DNA of 64,000 nucleotides, taken from positions 372,001 to 436,000 of the forward strand of contig CAOLHI010000146.1 in the NCBI GenBank assembly GCA_948474755.1, given 5' to 3'. Of the stretch, positions 31,571 through 43,016 are shown piece by piece; position 1 is the first letter of the stretch, and each line of letters begins with the position of its first letter. The DNA is from Ctenosaura bakeri. Its lineage: Eukaryota; Chordata; Lepidosauria; Squamata; Iguanidae. Below the pieces are notes generated by a model, which was not told the origin of the DNA, did no database searches, and saw only the letters and a list, made by a program, of their open reading frames with translations. The translations under genes and the position numbers were made by a program.

Positions 31571-34294
31571 AGGGCTTATTGCAAATTCATTAGCATCACA
31601 GCTTCCCAGGAAGGAAACTGAAAGTTGACTAAAATAACCCAGAGATCACAAAAAAAAATATTGGTAAGCTTTTTCTCTCATGGCTCCTAGGGAGGTATCA
31701 GGGGAGGTTTTTTAATGGAATAAAAAAATCTAAAAGAAGGGAGAGAGGGGATCAGGAAAAGAGGGAGGGAGGAAAGAAAGAACCTGAAATATCCAATATA
31801 TTGTGTTATTCCTAAAATAAATACATGTCTGTGCTAGAGGATGTACTTGTGGGTACACTGAACTCAGCTGGCTGTTGGGTAGTGATTGTTTCTCCTGGTT
31901 AACACTGAACATTAGAAGAACAGAGACTAAATCACTTGTGTCAGGATGATATTAGTAAACTGAAGGTCACTTTCAGCATACTTTAGCATGCCTTGGAGGC
32001 AATACTGATAAGGAGAAAGACAAAAGGACAAAGACAAAATTAACTTTTAATTTCCCACCAAAGCTACAGCTGACAGAAAAAGGGGAGATGAGTGGGACTG
32101 CATGCAACATACAGTATGGCAGTGTATATTGAATAGCTTATCTGGTTTAGCTCATCACAGAAACTGAGCATGTAACTATTTATAGGCATTTATATATATA
32201 CACTGGAGTACATAGCGTGGTAAATATTAGTGACACATTTCATATCTCTTTTCAGTGCCAGTTCTTCTTGCTCTAAATTTGATGAAGATATAAACAAATC
32301 AGATTTATTAATTTTCTCTTGAGGAGCTTTTCACGATTGCTTAACAACAACAAACAAAACCCACTTATTTCTACGCTGATATACAGAATTGTTTTACATA
32401 ATCTGTAGTGGTTTTCTTTTACTCAAACACATTAGGAAACTTAAATGCCACCTTTTCTATAGACATATGGGTTCTTATGAACACAGACCTTCCAAATAGC
32501 AGCACATCATTGGTGCAGTAAAACTGCTCCAGATTTTAATATGAACTGTCAAGGAGTTGTACAATGTGCTGAACTAATTTTGGGGGTAAAAGCTAGATTC
32601 ACCATACCACTGACACAGAAGCCATCAGCTGCCTGTGATTCAACATAAAGTATTTAATTTGCTAATCTGAATTATTTACAAAACTTTTTTTTTAAAAAAA
32701 GGCAATGAACTGTGTAAACAATAGCTAGATTTAGTACTTGATATACTATTTTGGTTTTGGGAATAATGCAGAACCTGAACATCTGTAGGACAGCCTTGTC
32801 CATCCTCATATTACAGGAATGCTTTCATCTACAACTTCTGTTATTCCCAGCCAATGCGGCCATGTTACAGTCCAGATGCTGATTTTGACTATATTTGTGA
32901 AATGTAAGACACTAAAGTCTGAATAGTATGTTTGTAAACTATAAAATATAGAATATAAAGATTTGCACATTGTAGAAGGTATGTGTAAAATTAAGAGCAC
33001 AGGCATTGACTAGTTCCAGGCACAAAGCCAACCTAACCAAAACATAAGGATAAGTTTGAAAAGAGAAAAATAAATAGCAAGTTGGCCTGTAATGAACCCT
33101 GAAAAGTACTGCATTGAAGGGCTGATGCATTCAGATGCAAGGCAGCCAAAACTAGGTGGTCATTGAGTGTTACATCACATAATAAAGATGATTAAGATCT
33201 TAGACAGAATGGAGAGGAATATTACTTATATAAGGGAAGGTCCCTAAACAACTCTAAGCTGATTAGACAGAGAAAGATATAAAATTGACCCAGAAGAAAG
33301 AGAAGCCAGAATGAGAGCAAGTGCAAACTTTCTGCTTTTGAAGACAGCTGTTTGTGACAGCTTTAATACCAGTAATAGTGTTCTTGGCTGATAAAAGACC
33401 AGGTCCCTGTTGGTAAAAGGTATATGACCCTTATGAACAATTGATGCCCATTATGGATGTCTGCTATGTGTACAGCAATGACTTGAGATATGTCAGGCTT
33501 CTCCCACTAATCTGACAGCATAGGGATTGGAGTACTGTCAGAAAACAGAATAGGTTGAAAAACAGAATCCCATGTACTCTACTGTAAGGTGCATGAAAGA
33601 TTTATGGTGTCTCACTTGGGACCAACCATGAGAGCACTGCTTGCAAAGTCTCTCAGTCAAATTAGCATGCTCAAGTGAGTTTCCATAGGGAAGAAGTACT
33701 GATGAAAGTAGGGAACTCCCATTAAATTAATGGAAATTGTCCTTAATTTGGAAGTGTCAAAAGAGCAAGTTGTCAGATAACAGAGCATCAAAAGGTGGGG
33801 TCTTCCTGTACCTCCTAGGATGCCTATGTGTTTTCTCCACAGATTGTGTATGGGTTAGGGCACCCTAATATTATGAAGAATGTATAATGCCTTACACGTA
33901 ATGTGATACAATGAACATAATGTCCTTAGATATAAAACCAGTTTGAGGGCCAGGAATTTCAAATAATCCAAGAAATACACTAGAATACAAAAGGATATAC
34001 AAAATAATGCACTGGTTTGCTGAACGGTTGTCTGCAACAAGAATTCCCATCAGTTTATGGAAAGTTTATAGTTGCTTGACCTCGATATACAAGGTGGCCA
34101 ATTGCTTAGTATCTCCAGTTTCAGTCTTTTCAATGTAGATGTTGTCTCTTTATGTGCTTTTTTTTATTTTATTTTATTTTATTTTTTTTGCTGTCTTGTT
34201 GCAAATGGTGAGAGTATCTCCTCAGCATTTCTCTGTTCTGGCTGAGGTACGGGCCTTAACCACTGAAGGTCTTCATCAGCTTCATTGGCCCCTT
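31571..34294. other. Unique DNA, no gene seen
   Basis: AT-rich and unique, with a small hAT-MITE scrap at 32826-32881 (ACAACTTCTGTTATTCCCAG). No open frame with protein-like features. A T-run and A-run pair lies at 32686-32700. Confidence 0.5.
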
Positions 34295-34513
34295 TTGTGT
34301 GCCTTCAAGTTGCCTCCAACTTAATGATGACTTTAAGGCAACCCTATCACAGAGTTTTCTTGGCTAGATTTGTTCAGACGGGATTTACCTTTGTCCTCCT
34401 TTGAGACTGTGGCTTGCCCAAGCTCATCCAGTGGGTTTCTACAGCTAAGTAGGGATTCAAATCTTGGTCTTCAGAGATGTAGTCCAACACTCAAAGCACT
34501 ACACCATGCTGGT
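34295..34513 (-). mobile_element. tRNA-headed SINE
   Basis: The plus strand reads TGTGTGCCTTCAAGTTGCCT (tail end), then TTTTCTTGGCTAGATTTGTT, TCATCCAGTGGGTTTCTACA, GGGATTCAAATCTTGGTC (B-box-like), and CACTACACCATGCTGGTC (head). Same family as 1512-1743. Confidence 0.85.
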
Positions 34514-34991
34514 CAGCTTTTCAATGGCTGCAATTGTTGACAGAGGGGGCCATTTCTTTTGGGTTTAGCTCCTGCACATAACTCACTAAATAGGAGTTGC
34601 AAAGAGCATGCTTGATGCATTCATAGTCATCCACGTAACATGTGCCATACCTCAGCACATATGTTACTTCAGAAATGTGCTAGGGAAGAACTGGAACATG
34701 TGCTGAAGGAAGAACTAGTCCTTTTCTATCAGCTGTGTGAGTTTATTGTGACATCTGAAAGCAGTATATGAAATTCTTATGTGTGCAAGTTTAATATGTA
34801 CATTCAGAGATGCTTGAATAATCCATGTCCTCAGTAAACAATGTACATATAATATATTCATGTACCATTTCACATTATGTTTGTATAGATGTAGGCTTTT
34901 TTCAGATATCATGCCAGTCATGTTATAACTTAGGTAGCATAACTTCTGAATTCAATGTATACAATCCAGCATACATGAAAGGTGTCCAGCT

Positions 34992-35237
34992 AATAGAATC
35001 TCAGAATTGGAAGAGACCATAGAGGCCATCGAGTCCAACCTCCTGCTATACTCATCAAAGCATTCCCAACAGATGGCCACCCAGCCTCTGCTTAAAAGCC
35101 TCCAAAGAAGGAGACTCCACCACACTCCGAGCTAGCATATTCCACTGCCAGACAGCTCTGACTGTTGGGAAGTTCTTCCTGAGGTTCAGGTGGAATCTCC
35201 TTTCCTGCAGCCTGAATCCATTGCTCCTTGTCCTAGT
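34992..35237 (-). mobile_element. CR1 LINE 3' end
   Basis: In reverse complement this matches the end of the 50.8-kb CR1: AGGTTCAGGAAGA-type text, TGGAGTCTCCTTCTTTGGAG, AAGCAGAGGCTGGGTGGCCA, GGTTGGACTCGATGGCCTCT and CTTCCAATTCTGAGATTCTA. Only the C-terminal codons and 3' UTR remain. The simple tail has decayed. Confidence 0.85.
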
Positions 35238-35690
35238 ATATTGAAAGCATTTTCAGTGAACATGTTTAGGGCCATAGTACAAATAAACTCCATTTAATTC
35301 CTCCTCTTTGCACCATTTCCCCTCAAATAGCATCCATGAGAGTTCTGTTTGCTGAACTGGCTGTGTCAATACCCATTCAACAAGCAGCATACAAGTATGT
35401 GATTGTGATCAGTTCCATAACATTTATCATCTTATATGACAGGGAAAATAATGCATGCAGACCATGCATCAAAGTTGTAAAAAGGATTATAAAGGTAACA
35501 ACAAGAAAGATATTCACAAGGGAACCATGGATATTAGCTACCAAATATGCTTCTCATGTGGGGTGGCATTTTGTCTAGGACTGGCTCTTGCTAGATGATA
35601 TTAGACTTCATAGGAGTGTGGCACATTAAAGAACTATTATTAATCAAGTACTATATGATGTTAATATACAATCAGCTAAACTGAACGCAA
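35238..35690. other. Unique DNA, no gene seen
   Basis: An 80-codon frame at 35336-35578 has no recognisable domain. Nothing else was noted. Confidence 0.45.
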
Positions 35691-35713
35691 TATGAGAGAG
35701 AGAAACAGAAAGA

Positions 35714-35850
35714 AGGATGGATGGATGGACGGATGAATGGACAGATGGACGGATGGACAGATAGATAGACAGATAGATAGATAAACAGATACACAGACAA
35801 ATAATAAATAGCAAGACAAATAGACAGACAGATGGGTAGGCAGATGGGCA
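35714..35850. repeat. Mixed (GGAT)/(GATA) microsatellite
   Basis: Interrupted tetranucleotide array with GGATGGATGG, GACGGATG, ATAGATAGAC and related units. It creates the repetitive minus-strand frame at 35672-36028 (YLSVYLSV type), which is not a gene. Confidence 0.9.
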
Positions 35851-36409
35851 GACAAAGCCACTGCCTTTGGCTCAAAAGCCCTGCATTGATTTGTTTGTGA
35901 GTCAGCCCAACAATATCACTACTACTACTACTACAGAAGAAAAGGGGGAAAAAAGAATGCTGCTGTAGTTGCAGAGATATACTTGATATACAATAGCTTT
36001 TTAAGGGGTTAAATGAAAGGGCTTTCAAGTAGCTTGCAATATCTATTCCAGGGAGAAACAGGTTGGGCTTATTGCCATAAGCACACTCAGGAGAGTCGTG
36101 GAGGATAATTGCGTGAAGTTCTTATTTTCCTTTGTTGCAGCAATGAACAGTTCTTACAAGGAGGAGGGGAATCTTGCAGAAGGAGACAGTTTGAAAGAGC
36201 ATCCACTTGGACAGATGACTTTCTCAGATTCTAGCAGAAACAGGATGAAAAGTGAGAGGATGTAATTATAACAGAATCATGTGACACTTCTTCAAGATAC
36301 TACCTTCCTGTAGTTCTTCCTAAAGCTCCCTGAAAACCTTATTTCATGGTTTTGTGCCCCAAGAGAGGGAAACTGGCAATGAGCACTTAGAAAAAAGCAT
36401 TTGCACTAA

Positions 36410-36720
36410 TAGCACATGAAGAGCCAGGACTGGCCCCAAATACCCTGCTGCCTCAGACAAAGGGCAAGGCACACAATATCCTCTTCTTCATACAAAAGTG
36501 AATTGGGCTGGTAGTAGTGTTGTCCACTGCACCTGAGGAAAGAGGCAGTTTAGAAATATAGGAGAGGTCATATGACGTACACACCTCCACCATAAGAGGG
36601 AAGGAGCCTAGAGTTTCAGGAAAAATATTCAGGAAGCTAACCCTGTTGTCTTCTAGTGTCTGCCACTTGAGGCATTTGCTTTACTGCCTAACAGAGAGCA
36701 TGAATGCTACCTAATGGTGA
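36410..36720. repeat. Possible MITE with complementary CTGCCTCAG ends
   Basis: The left part CCAAATACCCTGCTGCCTCA is answered by CTGCCACTTGAGGCATTTGC and ACTGCCTAACAGAGAG on the right. The arms are too diverged to set borders. Confidence 0.3.
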
Positions 36721-39342
36721 CAGTGTTTCCATGTCCTTACTTTGTGTGTTGTGTTCCTACAAATGATGCATTGGTGGAATCTTGTGGGCTAGTTGTACAG
36801 CATTGCAGGGACATGTTGAGAGTCAATCTGTTCCTTTTTCTTAGGGAAATTAAAAAGGACCCTGGCAAAACAATCTGAGCAAACAGCCCCTAATCTTAGA
36901 ACTGCACTTCCTTAGCTACTGCTTATACGCTAATGGCAACTCAGCCACATCTGTGCTTCTTTTACAAACCACACTGTTACTAATAATTAAGGTTAGCTAC
37001 TGATCAGCCTCCAGGCAAAACAGCTTGATCCTCTTGATTTAAAGCCAGTCAGGTGGTAATCTCACTGGTACTTCCAGAGACAATAGCACTGAAATATGGT
37101 ATTGTCTTTGCTTGTTTTACAACAGACATTCCAATTTTAAATTATAGATATGGATGAGACAAATTGACCATCATGACACAGTTTTGCCTGCATTAATTAC
37201 ATCTGGATCTCCAGTGTCAATTCAAAACACAAATAGCATTTAATATATATAAGTAAGTAAAATAAAAAAGAGAAAAACAATAGTCTCATAAATCTTCTTT
37301 ACATACGAACAAAGGGAAAAGAGCATTACTATTAAAAAAAAAGAAGTCAGACCATGATTTCTTAATCCACCAATGCAAAAACCTCTTCAGCAACATCATA
37401 TGCCAAAATAATACTGTCTTCTGCTCCACTCAGGATGGCTGTTACAGTTTTTATAATTATTGTATATATGAATCCAGTTAAAAGACTTCCCATCATTTCA
37501 TTTTTTTTGTTTTGTTTTTGCTTTCTGGTTTGTTTATTTTGTATTAAATCCAGAAGTTGTATCATAGGTCAGAACGGTACTTTATTTCCAATGTTTTCTT
37601 TCGTATAGAGAAAATTTTCTATGTAGAAAATCCTGCCCCCAAAAAACCCTTTCATATGTTTGCTTTTCCACTAAAAATAATAGAATTACTCTTTCCTTGG
37701 TTACACCTGCAATATCAGGTGCTGGATGTTTCACCTTTCTTTCAATTTTAACCTTCAAAATAAAGAAATAGGGAAGTTGATCATTAATAATAACTGAATA
37801 ACAAGTTAATAATGATTGCAAATAAATAAACAGTTTTTTTAAATCTCTAATGGGAACCTGGGACCCCTGGGGAGGGGAGAAAGGAAGGGAGGGAGAGCAA
37901 AACACACACACACACACACACTTCATTCAGGATTCTACATTCCCTTTGTCAGGTGAATGCAGAAATTCTAACACAAAGAATTGTTGCTTTTCCTTAAGCA
38001 ACAAAACAATTTCTTGGTGCTAAATATTCTACTAAAAAAAAGGAGGACGAGGAGGAAAGAGAAGGGAAGGAGAAGGAGAAGATCTGTGGAATCATTTTTA
38101 ACAATATCCAGATTGCCAGAGAAACTACTGTTAAACAGTCTGCTTTCAGAGTATTATTGGAAACAAATTTTGTTCCCCTCATTTTTCCATCAAGAAATTA
38201 TTGACAAATGTTAAAATGTTCGCAAAGAAATTTGAGAGCCATTTCTTTCAGTGCCACGATACATTGATATCACCATACTAGGCAAACAATAAAGATGGTA
38301 TGAGTGGGAGAATCCAGCTCATGTTGAGCATTTAACATCAGCTTAATGCTTTCTCTTTTTAAAGCTTGTTTTCCCAGGTAAACATATCTAATAATTTTCC
38401 AATTGAAATTGTAATGTCTTTTCCTGCTGCATTAATTTTTGTAGTTTTACCTTGGGTCTAGGATGAATTCTGATCTGAACTATTATTATTCCAGTTGTCC
38501 TTTCCAGTTAAAGAATAGGGGGTTGTGTTTATATTTTGCCCTTCTGATATTATTTTGATATTTTGATCTTTTCTGGGGCTTGCAAAATCATATCTTAGAA
38601 TTGGCAAGCAATAAGACTACTAAGTGCAATCTGATGAAATGAAAAATCAGTTACCTCTCCCTGTATCTCAACACACTCTACAGCACATACACATATAGCC
38701 CCAGTGCAGCTGTATTATTTTTTAGGGTAATGGCACGCTTTGTAACAGACTGAAATATTGTTTGAAGCCTAGTCTTGCTCATCTTGTTCTCAGCAAGTTT
38801 ATTATGTGATCAACAGCTTCATCATTCTTTTCCCTTTTTGGGGTATGTAGTGGTAAATATGAGACTATAATGGTACTACCAAGCATATCAACTTAACTTT
38901 GCTGACACTGAGACTTCACAAAGGCTGGTTAGAGAGAAGGCAATGTTTACATCAGTGTTGCCCTCATTCTGAATGGGCAGACATTTTTGTCTCTTTCATT
39001 GTTTTTCCCTTCAAAAGAAAACAACAATGATGACAACAAAATACTATATAACATATATTCACTTTTCAGCCAAGTCCTACTTGTACATTCTACTGTTTAA
39101 TCAACAGTTAAACTGAACTGAGGCAACATAATTGTGTTTCACATCTGTTGTTGCTCTGTTTTGGTTCAGTTTGTCTTAAAGCATAGGGTGCTTCTAAGTG
39201 AAATGAGAAGCAAGCATGTGTGCATGCACACACATATATACACCACTTGCTTCACTTGGTTTACACTCTAGAGACAATTATCAATATAAAAAATTGTGTA
39301 ATTTCCCTAGAGTGTGAATCAAGTAGATACAAGAAGGGTTGC
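36721..39342. other. Unique DNA with short simple repeats
   Basis: Contains an AC run at 37904-37921 and a purine-rich block at 38039-38080 (GGAGGACGAGGAGG). Open frames here are short. A minus-strand frame at 37362-37565 ends in SGAEDSIILAYDVAEEVFALVD, which was not recognised. No gene is supported. Confidence 0.45.
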
Positions 39343-39540
39343 AGGGTCAGTGTGGCAGAATAGCTTGAAGACCAGACCTGCTAGGCCATGGAAACCAACT
39401 AATTGACCTTGGGCAAGTCACATTCCCTCAGCCTTAGAGGAAGGCAAAGGCAACCCCCCACCTCTTTATAAAATCCCCATTGAGTTACTTTAGCATTGCC
39501 CTAAATTGGAAACAACTTGGAGACACAAGACAACAATAAA
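39343..39540 (+). mobile_element. tRNA-headed SINE, diverged
   Basis: CAGGGTCAGTGTGGCAGAAT (head), GCCATGGAAACCAACTAATT, GACCTTGGGCAAGTCACATT, AGAGGAAGGCAAAGGCAACC, then ACTTGGAGACACAAGACAAC (tail). Older than the 1.5-kb copy. Confidence 0.75.
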
Positions 39541-39704
39541 TAGTGTTGATCCTTCAGGTCTACACAGAAGTAAGTCTCACTATTTTAATAAGGAAATCCC
39601 AGGATATTCTTTTTAAAAAAAAAAACAGCAGATGCTTCAGTGTTTGGTTGCTGAACAATTGCTTGGTGATTTTGCCTATTCTTTCTTCTGAAATATAGCT
39701 TGGA

Positions 39705-39792
39705 GCAGCTGGTATTCATTGGCAATCTCTCATCCAAGTACTAACTAGTGCTGACCCTGCTTAACTTCCAAGTTCAGAGAGCATCTTGTACC
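39705..39792 (-). mobile_element. 5S-headed SINE, head only
   Basis: In reverse complement: CTTGGAAGTTAAGCAGGGTC then AGCACTAGTTAGTACTTGGA and TGAGAGATTGCCAATGAATA, the 5S rRNA internal promoter region with several changes. The body is missing. Confidence 0.7.
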
Positions 39793-40484
39793 AAAATGCA
39801 AATTCCAAATACATGATGTAAAAGCTGCTGGGAGCCTGAATTAAACAACTTCATTTTTTTTCAGTCTCTTTGCTGGGATTATCAATGTTTGATTAAGACT
39901 ATGGAAAAATGCTTCTCTAACTCTTGCTCAGCAGCTTCATTCTTCTTGGACTGGGAGGGGAAAACTTTCTACAAAGTCTTGTAAAACAGCAAGGTTCATG
40001 AAGTTAAAGCAACTCATAAACAGCTTTAACCTCTATGCCTAGCACTAACTCAGCAGATGATTAGAGGACTGCTTGACCCTTGGCAACTTTACAGGGTCAC
40101 ATTTTGACATGGCTGAACTGTTCTTGAACAATTCTTCCAATGTACTGGGTACAAACAGTCTTTTCTTCAGCATCAAGCATGCATGTCTTATCTTTCCTAC
40201 CTATTATTTTTTTAAGAAATATGGCTATTGAAATATATTGAAGGTTAACTCGGCTTCTTGTTTATGTTGGTTTATGTTTCTACTTGTCTGCATAGACAAT
40301 AGCAAAAAAACCCAACACCTTCTTTTAAAAGAGTTGCTGCTGGAACTAAAAAGCAGTTTTGATTTTGATTCAAGAATTGTGCTATTTGTTACTGAAACTT
40401 TAGTCTAATACAAGGGTAATAAAAGGAGGCCCCAGATATTGTCAGCCTTAGTAAGTTGAGCCAATGATGAGGGGAGAGCTTCCA

Positions 40485-40560
40485 AAAGTTACTTTTTTGA
40501 ACTAGATCTCCCAGAATAACACAGTTTATGACCACACTGGCTAGAGAACTCCTAAGAGTA
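40485..40560. mobile_element. hAT-type MITE fragment
   Basis: GAACTAGATCTCCCAGAATA and GACCACACTGGCTAGAGAAC resemble the core of the palindromic hAT MITE, with no ends. Confidence 0.35.
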
Positions 40561-40579
40561 TAGTCTGAAAAAAAGAGGA

Positions 40580-40713
40580 GCAGTTTGCCTTTCCTTTCCT
40601 CTGAGGCTGAAAGAAGGAGACTTGCTCAAGGTCATCCATGGCCAAGCAGAGATTCAAATGCTGGTGTCTAGAGCCATAGCCTAGCACTCAAACCATCACA
40701 TCATGCTAGGGCT
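40580..40713 (-). mobile_element. tRNA-headed SINE, head half
   Basis: Plus strand reads TTTCCTCTGAGGCTGAAAGA, GACTTGCTCAAGGTCATCCA, GAGATTCAAATGCTGGTG (B-box-like), and CTCAAACCATCACATCATGC (head). The tail half is missing. Confidence 0.75.
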
Positions 40714-40985
40714 CCAAAAAATATTGCTACCATAAATACATGAGATCATATATCATTTCAGGATTTTACTTATTCATTTATTTATTTAGGTCATTTTAAA
40801 TCTGAATAGCCAAGAAAAAAAAACCATAAGTATCTATCCTGATGTCTTTCTTTTTTTTAATTTCAGTGCCCCAATTTATGAGAAGCAATCTATAATCAGA
40901 ACAATATATTTTCTTCATGCACAGTGTGTCTTCCTGATTGTATGAATCAAATGGAGGCTTATAGAGAAACCAGTGGAAGAGAAAG

Positions 40986-41400
40986 GCCATTTCTGCACCT
41001 TATCTGATCCCATTGTTCTCCCATCGCAATTCCAGCAGCATCTCTCCTGGGAAGGGAGCACGACAGGAATGCTCCCCTTTGTACCCACCCGGATTTCTGT
41101 GGAAGGGAATGCAAGCAACATACACCTGCGTTCCACAGCACAGCCAGGCTCTTCCCCATGCTGTGCTGGGAAAGAAAGTGCCTCCACCAAGCTTCCTGCC
41201 CTTCCACATGGCCAGGAAGAATGGGAGCAACACATGATCACAGGCACTTAACGGATTTATTCTATTAAGCAATATCCCACGATTATGACTGGTGAAGACA
41301 AGATGGCAGTAGCACTGTGACAACATCATGCAAAAGCATGACCCATAGACTGCTGCCATCCCATCTCCCTTGTGGGACTGCGATATCATGTGGAAATGGC
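40986..41400. mobile_element. Hairpin-rich transposon, copy 1 (415 bp)
   Basis: The left end GCCATTTCTGCACC matches the reverse complement of the right end, GCCATTTCCACATG. Flanks GAAAG and AAAAG differ by one base, as for a decayed 5-bp duplication. The interior holds local inverted repeats: GGGAGCA/TGCTCCC (41054-41060 and 41070-41076), AGCACAGC/GCTGTGCT (41137-41144 and 41160-41167), and CATGC/GCATG near 41327-41340. No coding potential. Relatives are at 45600-46018 and 57380-57844. Confidence 0.6.
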
Positions 41401-42697
41401 AAAAGTTTGCTTTTGAATGAAGATATCTCACACAGTTTTGTCTGCTAGGCCCACGTAAAGATGGTAGTGGAGATGACACCGACTGATACTACCAACTAGA
41501 CCCAGTGAATCAATAGAATGTACAAATGATGTAATTCTTCACTAAATTCATTCCTGAAGGAAGCAACAAGTAATTCTAACAATTTTCTTCCCATTTTGAA
41601 AGTGTCTGTGAAATTGTGCTGTTTTTGATGACTGTTCACAGTTTTAGAACTTATTCTGTGGAAATTTCACACATTTTGTGAGGACAGAAAATGGTGTCTT
41701 CTGCACAGGAAACATACTTTCTACCCAGAAAATAATATTTTGGCCCATCAGTATCCAATACTGTTTCCTGTACAGAAGAACCATGTGTAAATTTTGTGGA
41801 CATAAGTTCTGAATTGAGAAAATTCCATCAGCCCAGGACACACCTTTGGATTTGAGAAATGTGTTTTTTAAACTTTTTTGAACATTTTGAAATATTATTT
41901 CCACCCTTAAGGCTACATATGAATTAACTTCCCATTTCACAATTTATTCAGTGGATCTAGTATAGTTTGGTTCACAATAGGACTCAGGTCTGAGAGAGCT
42001 AGGTCTCAGCTGTCATTGAGATATCGCATGAGAGAAAGAATTAAAAAGACTGACCTAATACAGAAATGGACCATTATTCTTAACAACATAACAAGGTCAA
42101 GGACACAAAACCCTGCCTGTAGATTGTGGAAGATTATGTTGTATGCTCTTTAAAGGAAAGCTAGTATCTAAAATTGTCCTCAGAGAAATGAAGAGTTAAC
42201 AGCTGAGAGAATCTATTTAGAACCTTAACGCTTTTCCTTTTTCTCTGCCACCCACATTATAGGTTCACCAGCAGCTTGAGATGCAGCAGAGAATGTCAGA
42301 TATTGCAAGAGCTATCTTACTTTGTATCACAAAGTGTTTTAAACTGTGAGTACTGCTTCTTTTGAAGTACTCCCTAAGAGTGTCCTTGTCATAATTTTTT
42401 AAAGCTTCATTGCTAATTTCTGTGTCAGAGTGATAAAAGATGAATGGGCAACACGTAGCTGCGTTAACCATGCCAACCAAGGGCATGATTTATTAGTGTG
42501 TAATGTTACTTTTCATCATAATTTCTGTGTAAAACATCTATATCTTGTCTACAACATTAATTTGACACACAAAAATTTCCATTATAGTTTCTCCCTCTGA
42601 AAAATAAAGTGGAATATAAGAGAGTAACAAGCACTTGGACGAGTAACAAACACCTTTGATTTTACATGCTTTGGGAGACACAATGGCTTAAATCAGG
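41401..42697. other. Unique DNA, no gene seen
   Basis: AT-rich unique sequence. A short relative of the AATAGGACTCAGGTC repeat lies near 41975. No gene-like frame. Confidence 0.45.
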
Positions 42698-42829
42698 GGT
42701 GGCAATCATGTGATCCTCCAGATGTTATCATACTGCCACACCCAGCATTCTTTCTCCTTGGCTAAGGCAGCTAGGGCTGCAGAGACTGCAGTCCAACAAC
42801 TTCTACAGGGCTGCATAATTCCCACTCAT
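42698..42829. mobile_element. Palindromic hAT-type MITE
   Basis: Begins CAGGGGTGGCAATCATGTGA then TCCTCCAGATG, with the middle ACACCCAGCATTCTTTCTCC. The mirrored right half reads GCAGTCCAACAACTTCTACA then GGGCTGCATAATTCCCACTC. This is the best copy of the CAGGGGTGGG family in the window. Confidence 0.65.
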
Positions 42830-42961
42830 GGCCTAAACCCACTTGCTAGTATCAGGTACAGTAAACCTACTGAATTAAAGCTCTTTACATAAACCAATTG
42901 TTGAATAGTAATCAACATTTAATAGGTCTGCTCTAATTTGGATTTTCAACTGGATTTAGGC
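42830..42961. mobile_element. 132-bp MITE, TGGCCTAAATCCAATTG family
   Basis: Left end GGCCTAAACCCACTTG. The right end in reverse complement is GGCCTAAATCCAGTTG. The inner AATAGGTCTGCTCTAATTTG matches 31063-31196. It directly abuts hAT-type MITE sequence on both sides (42698-42829 and 42962-43016), so it may be nested in that family. Confidence 0.6.
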
Positions 42962-43016
42962 CAAGGTGGGAATCGTGCAGCGCTCCAGAAGTTGTTGACT
43001 ACTACAGCAATGGTTA
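42962..43016. mobile_element. hAT-type MITE fragment
   Basis: AAGGTGGGAATCGTGCAGCG then CTCCAGAAGTTGTTGACTAC resembles the start of the CAGGGGTGGG family. Confidence 0.4.

Noticed and set aside
35672..36028. 118-codon frame with YLSVYLSV repeats
   Set aside because: A direct product of the GGAT/GATA microsatellite.
37362..37565. Minus-strand frame ending SGAEDSIILAYDVAEEVFALVD
   Set aside because: The end looks protein-like, but the N-terminal half is low-complexity Lys/Gln/Asn, there is no known domain, and neighbours give no gene structure.
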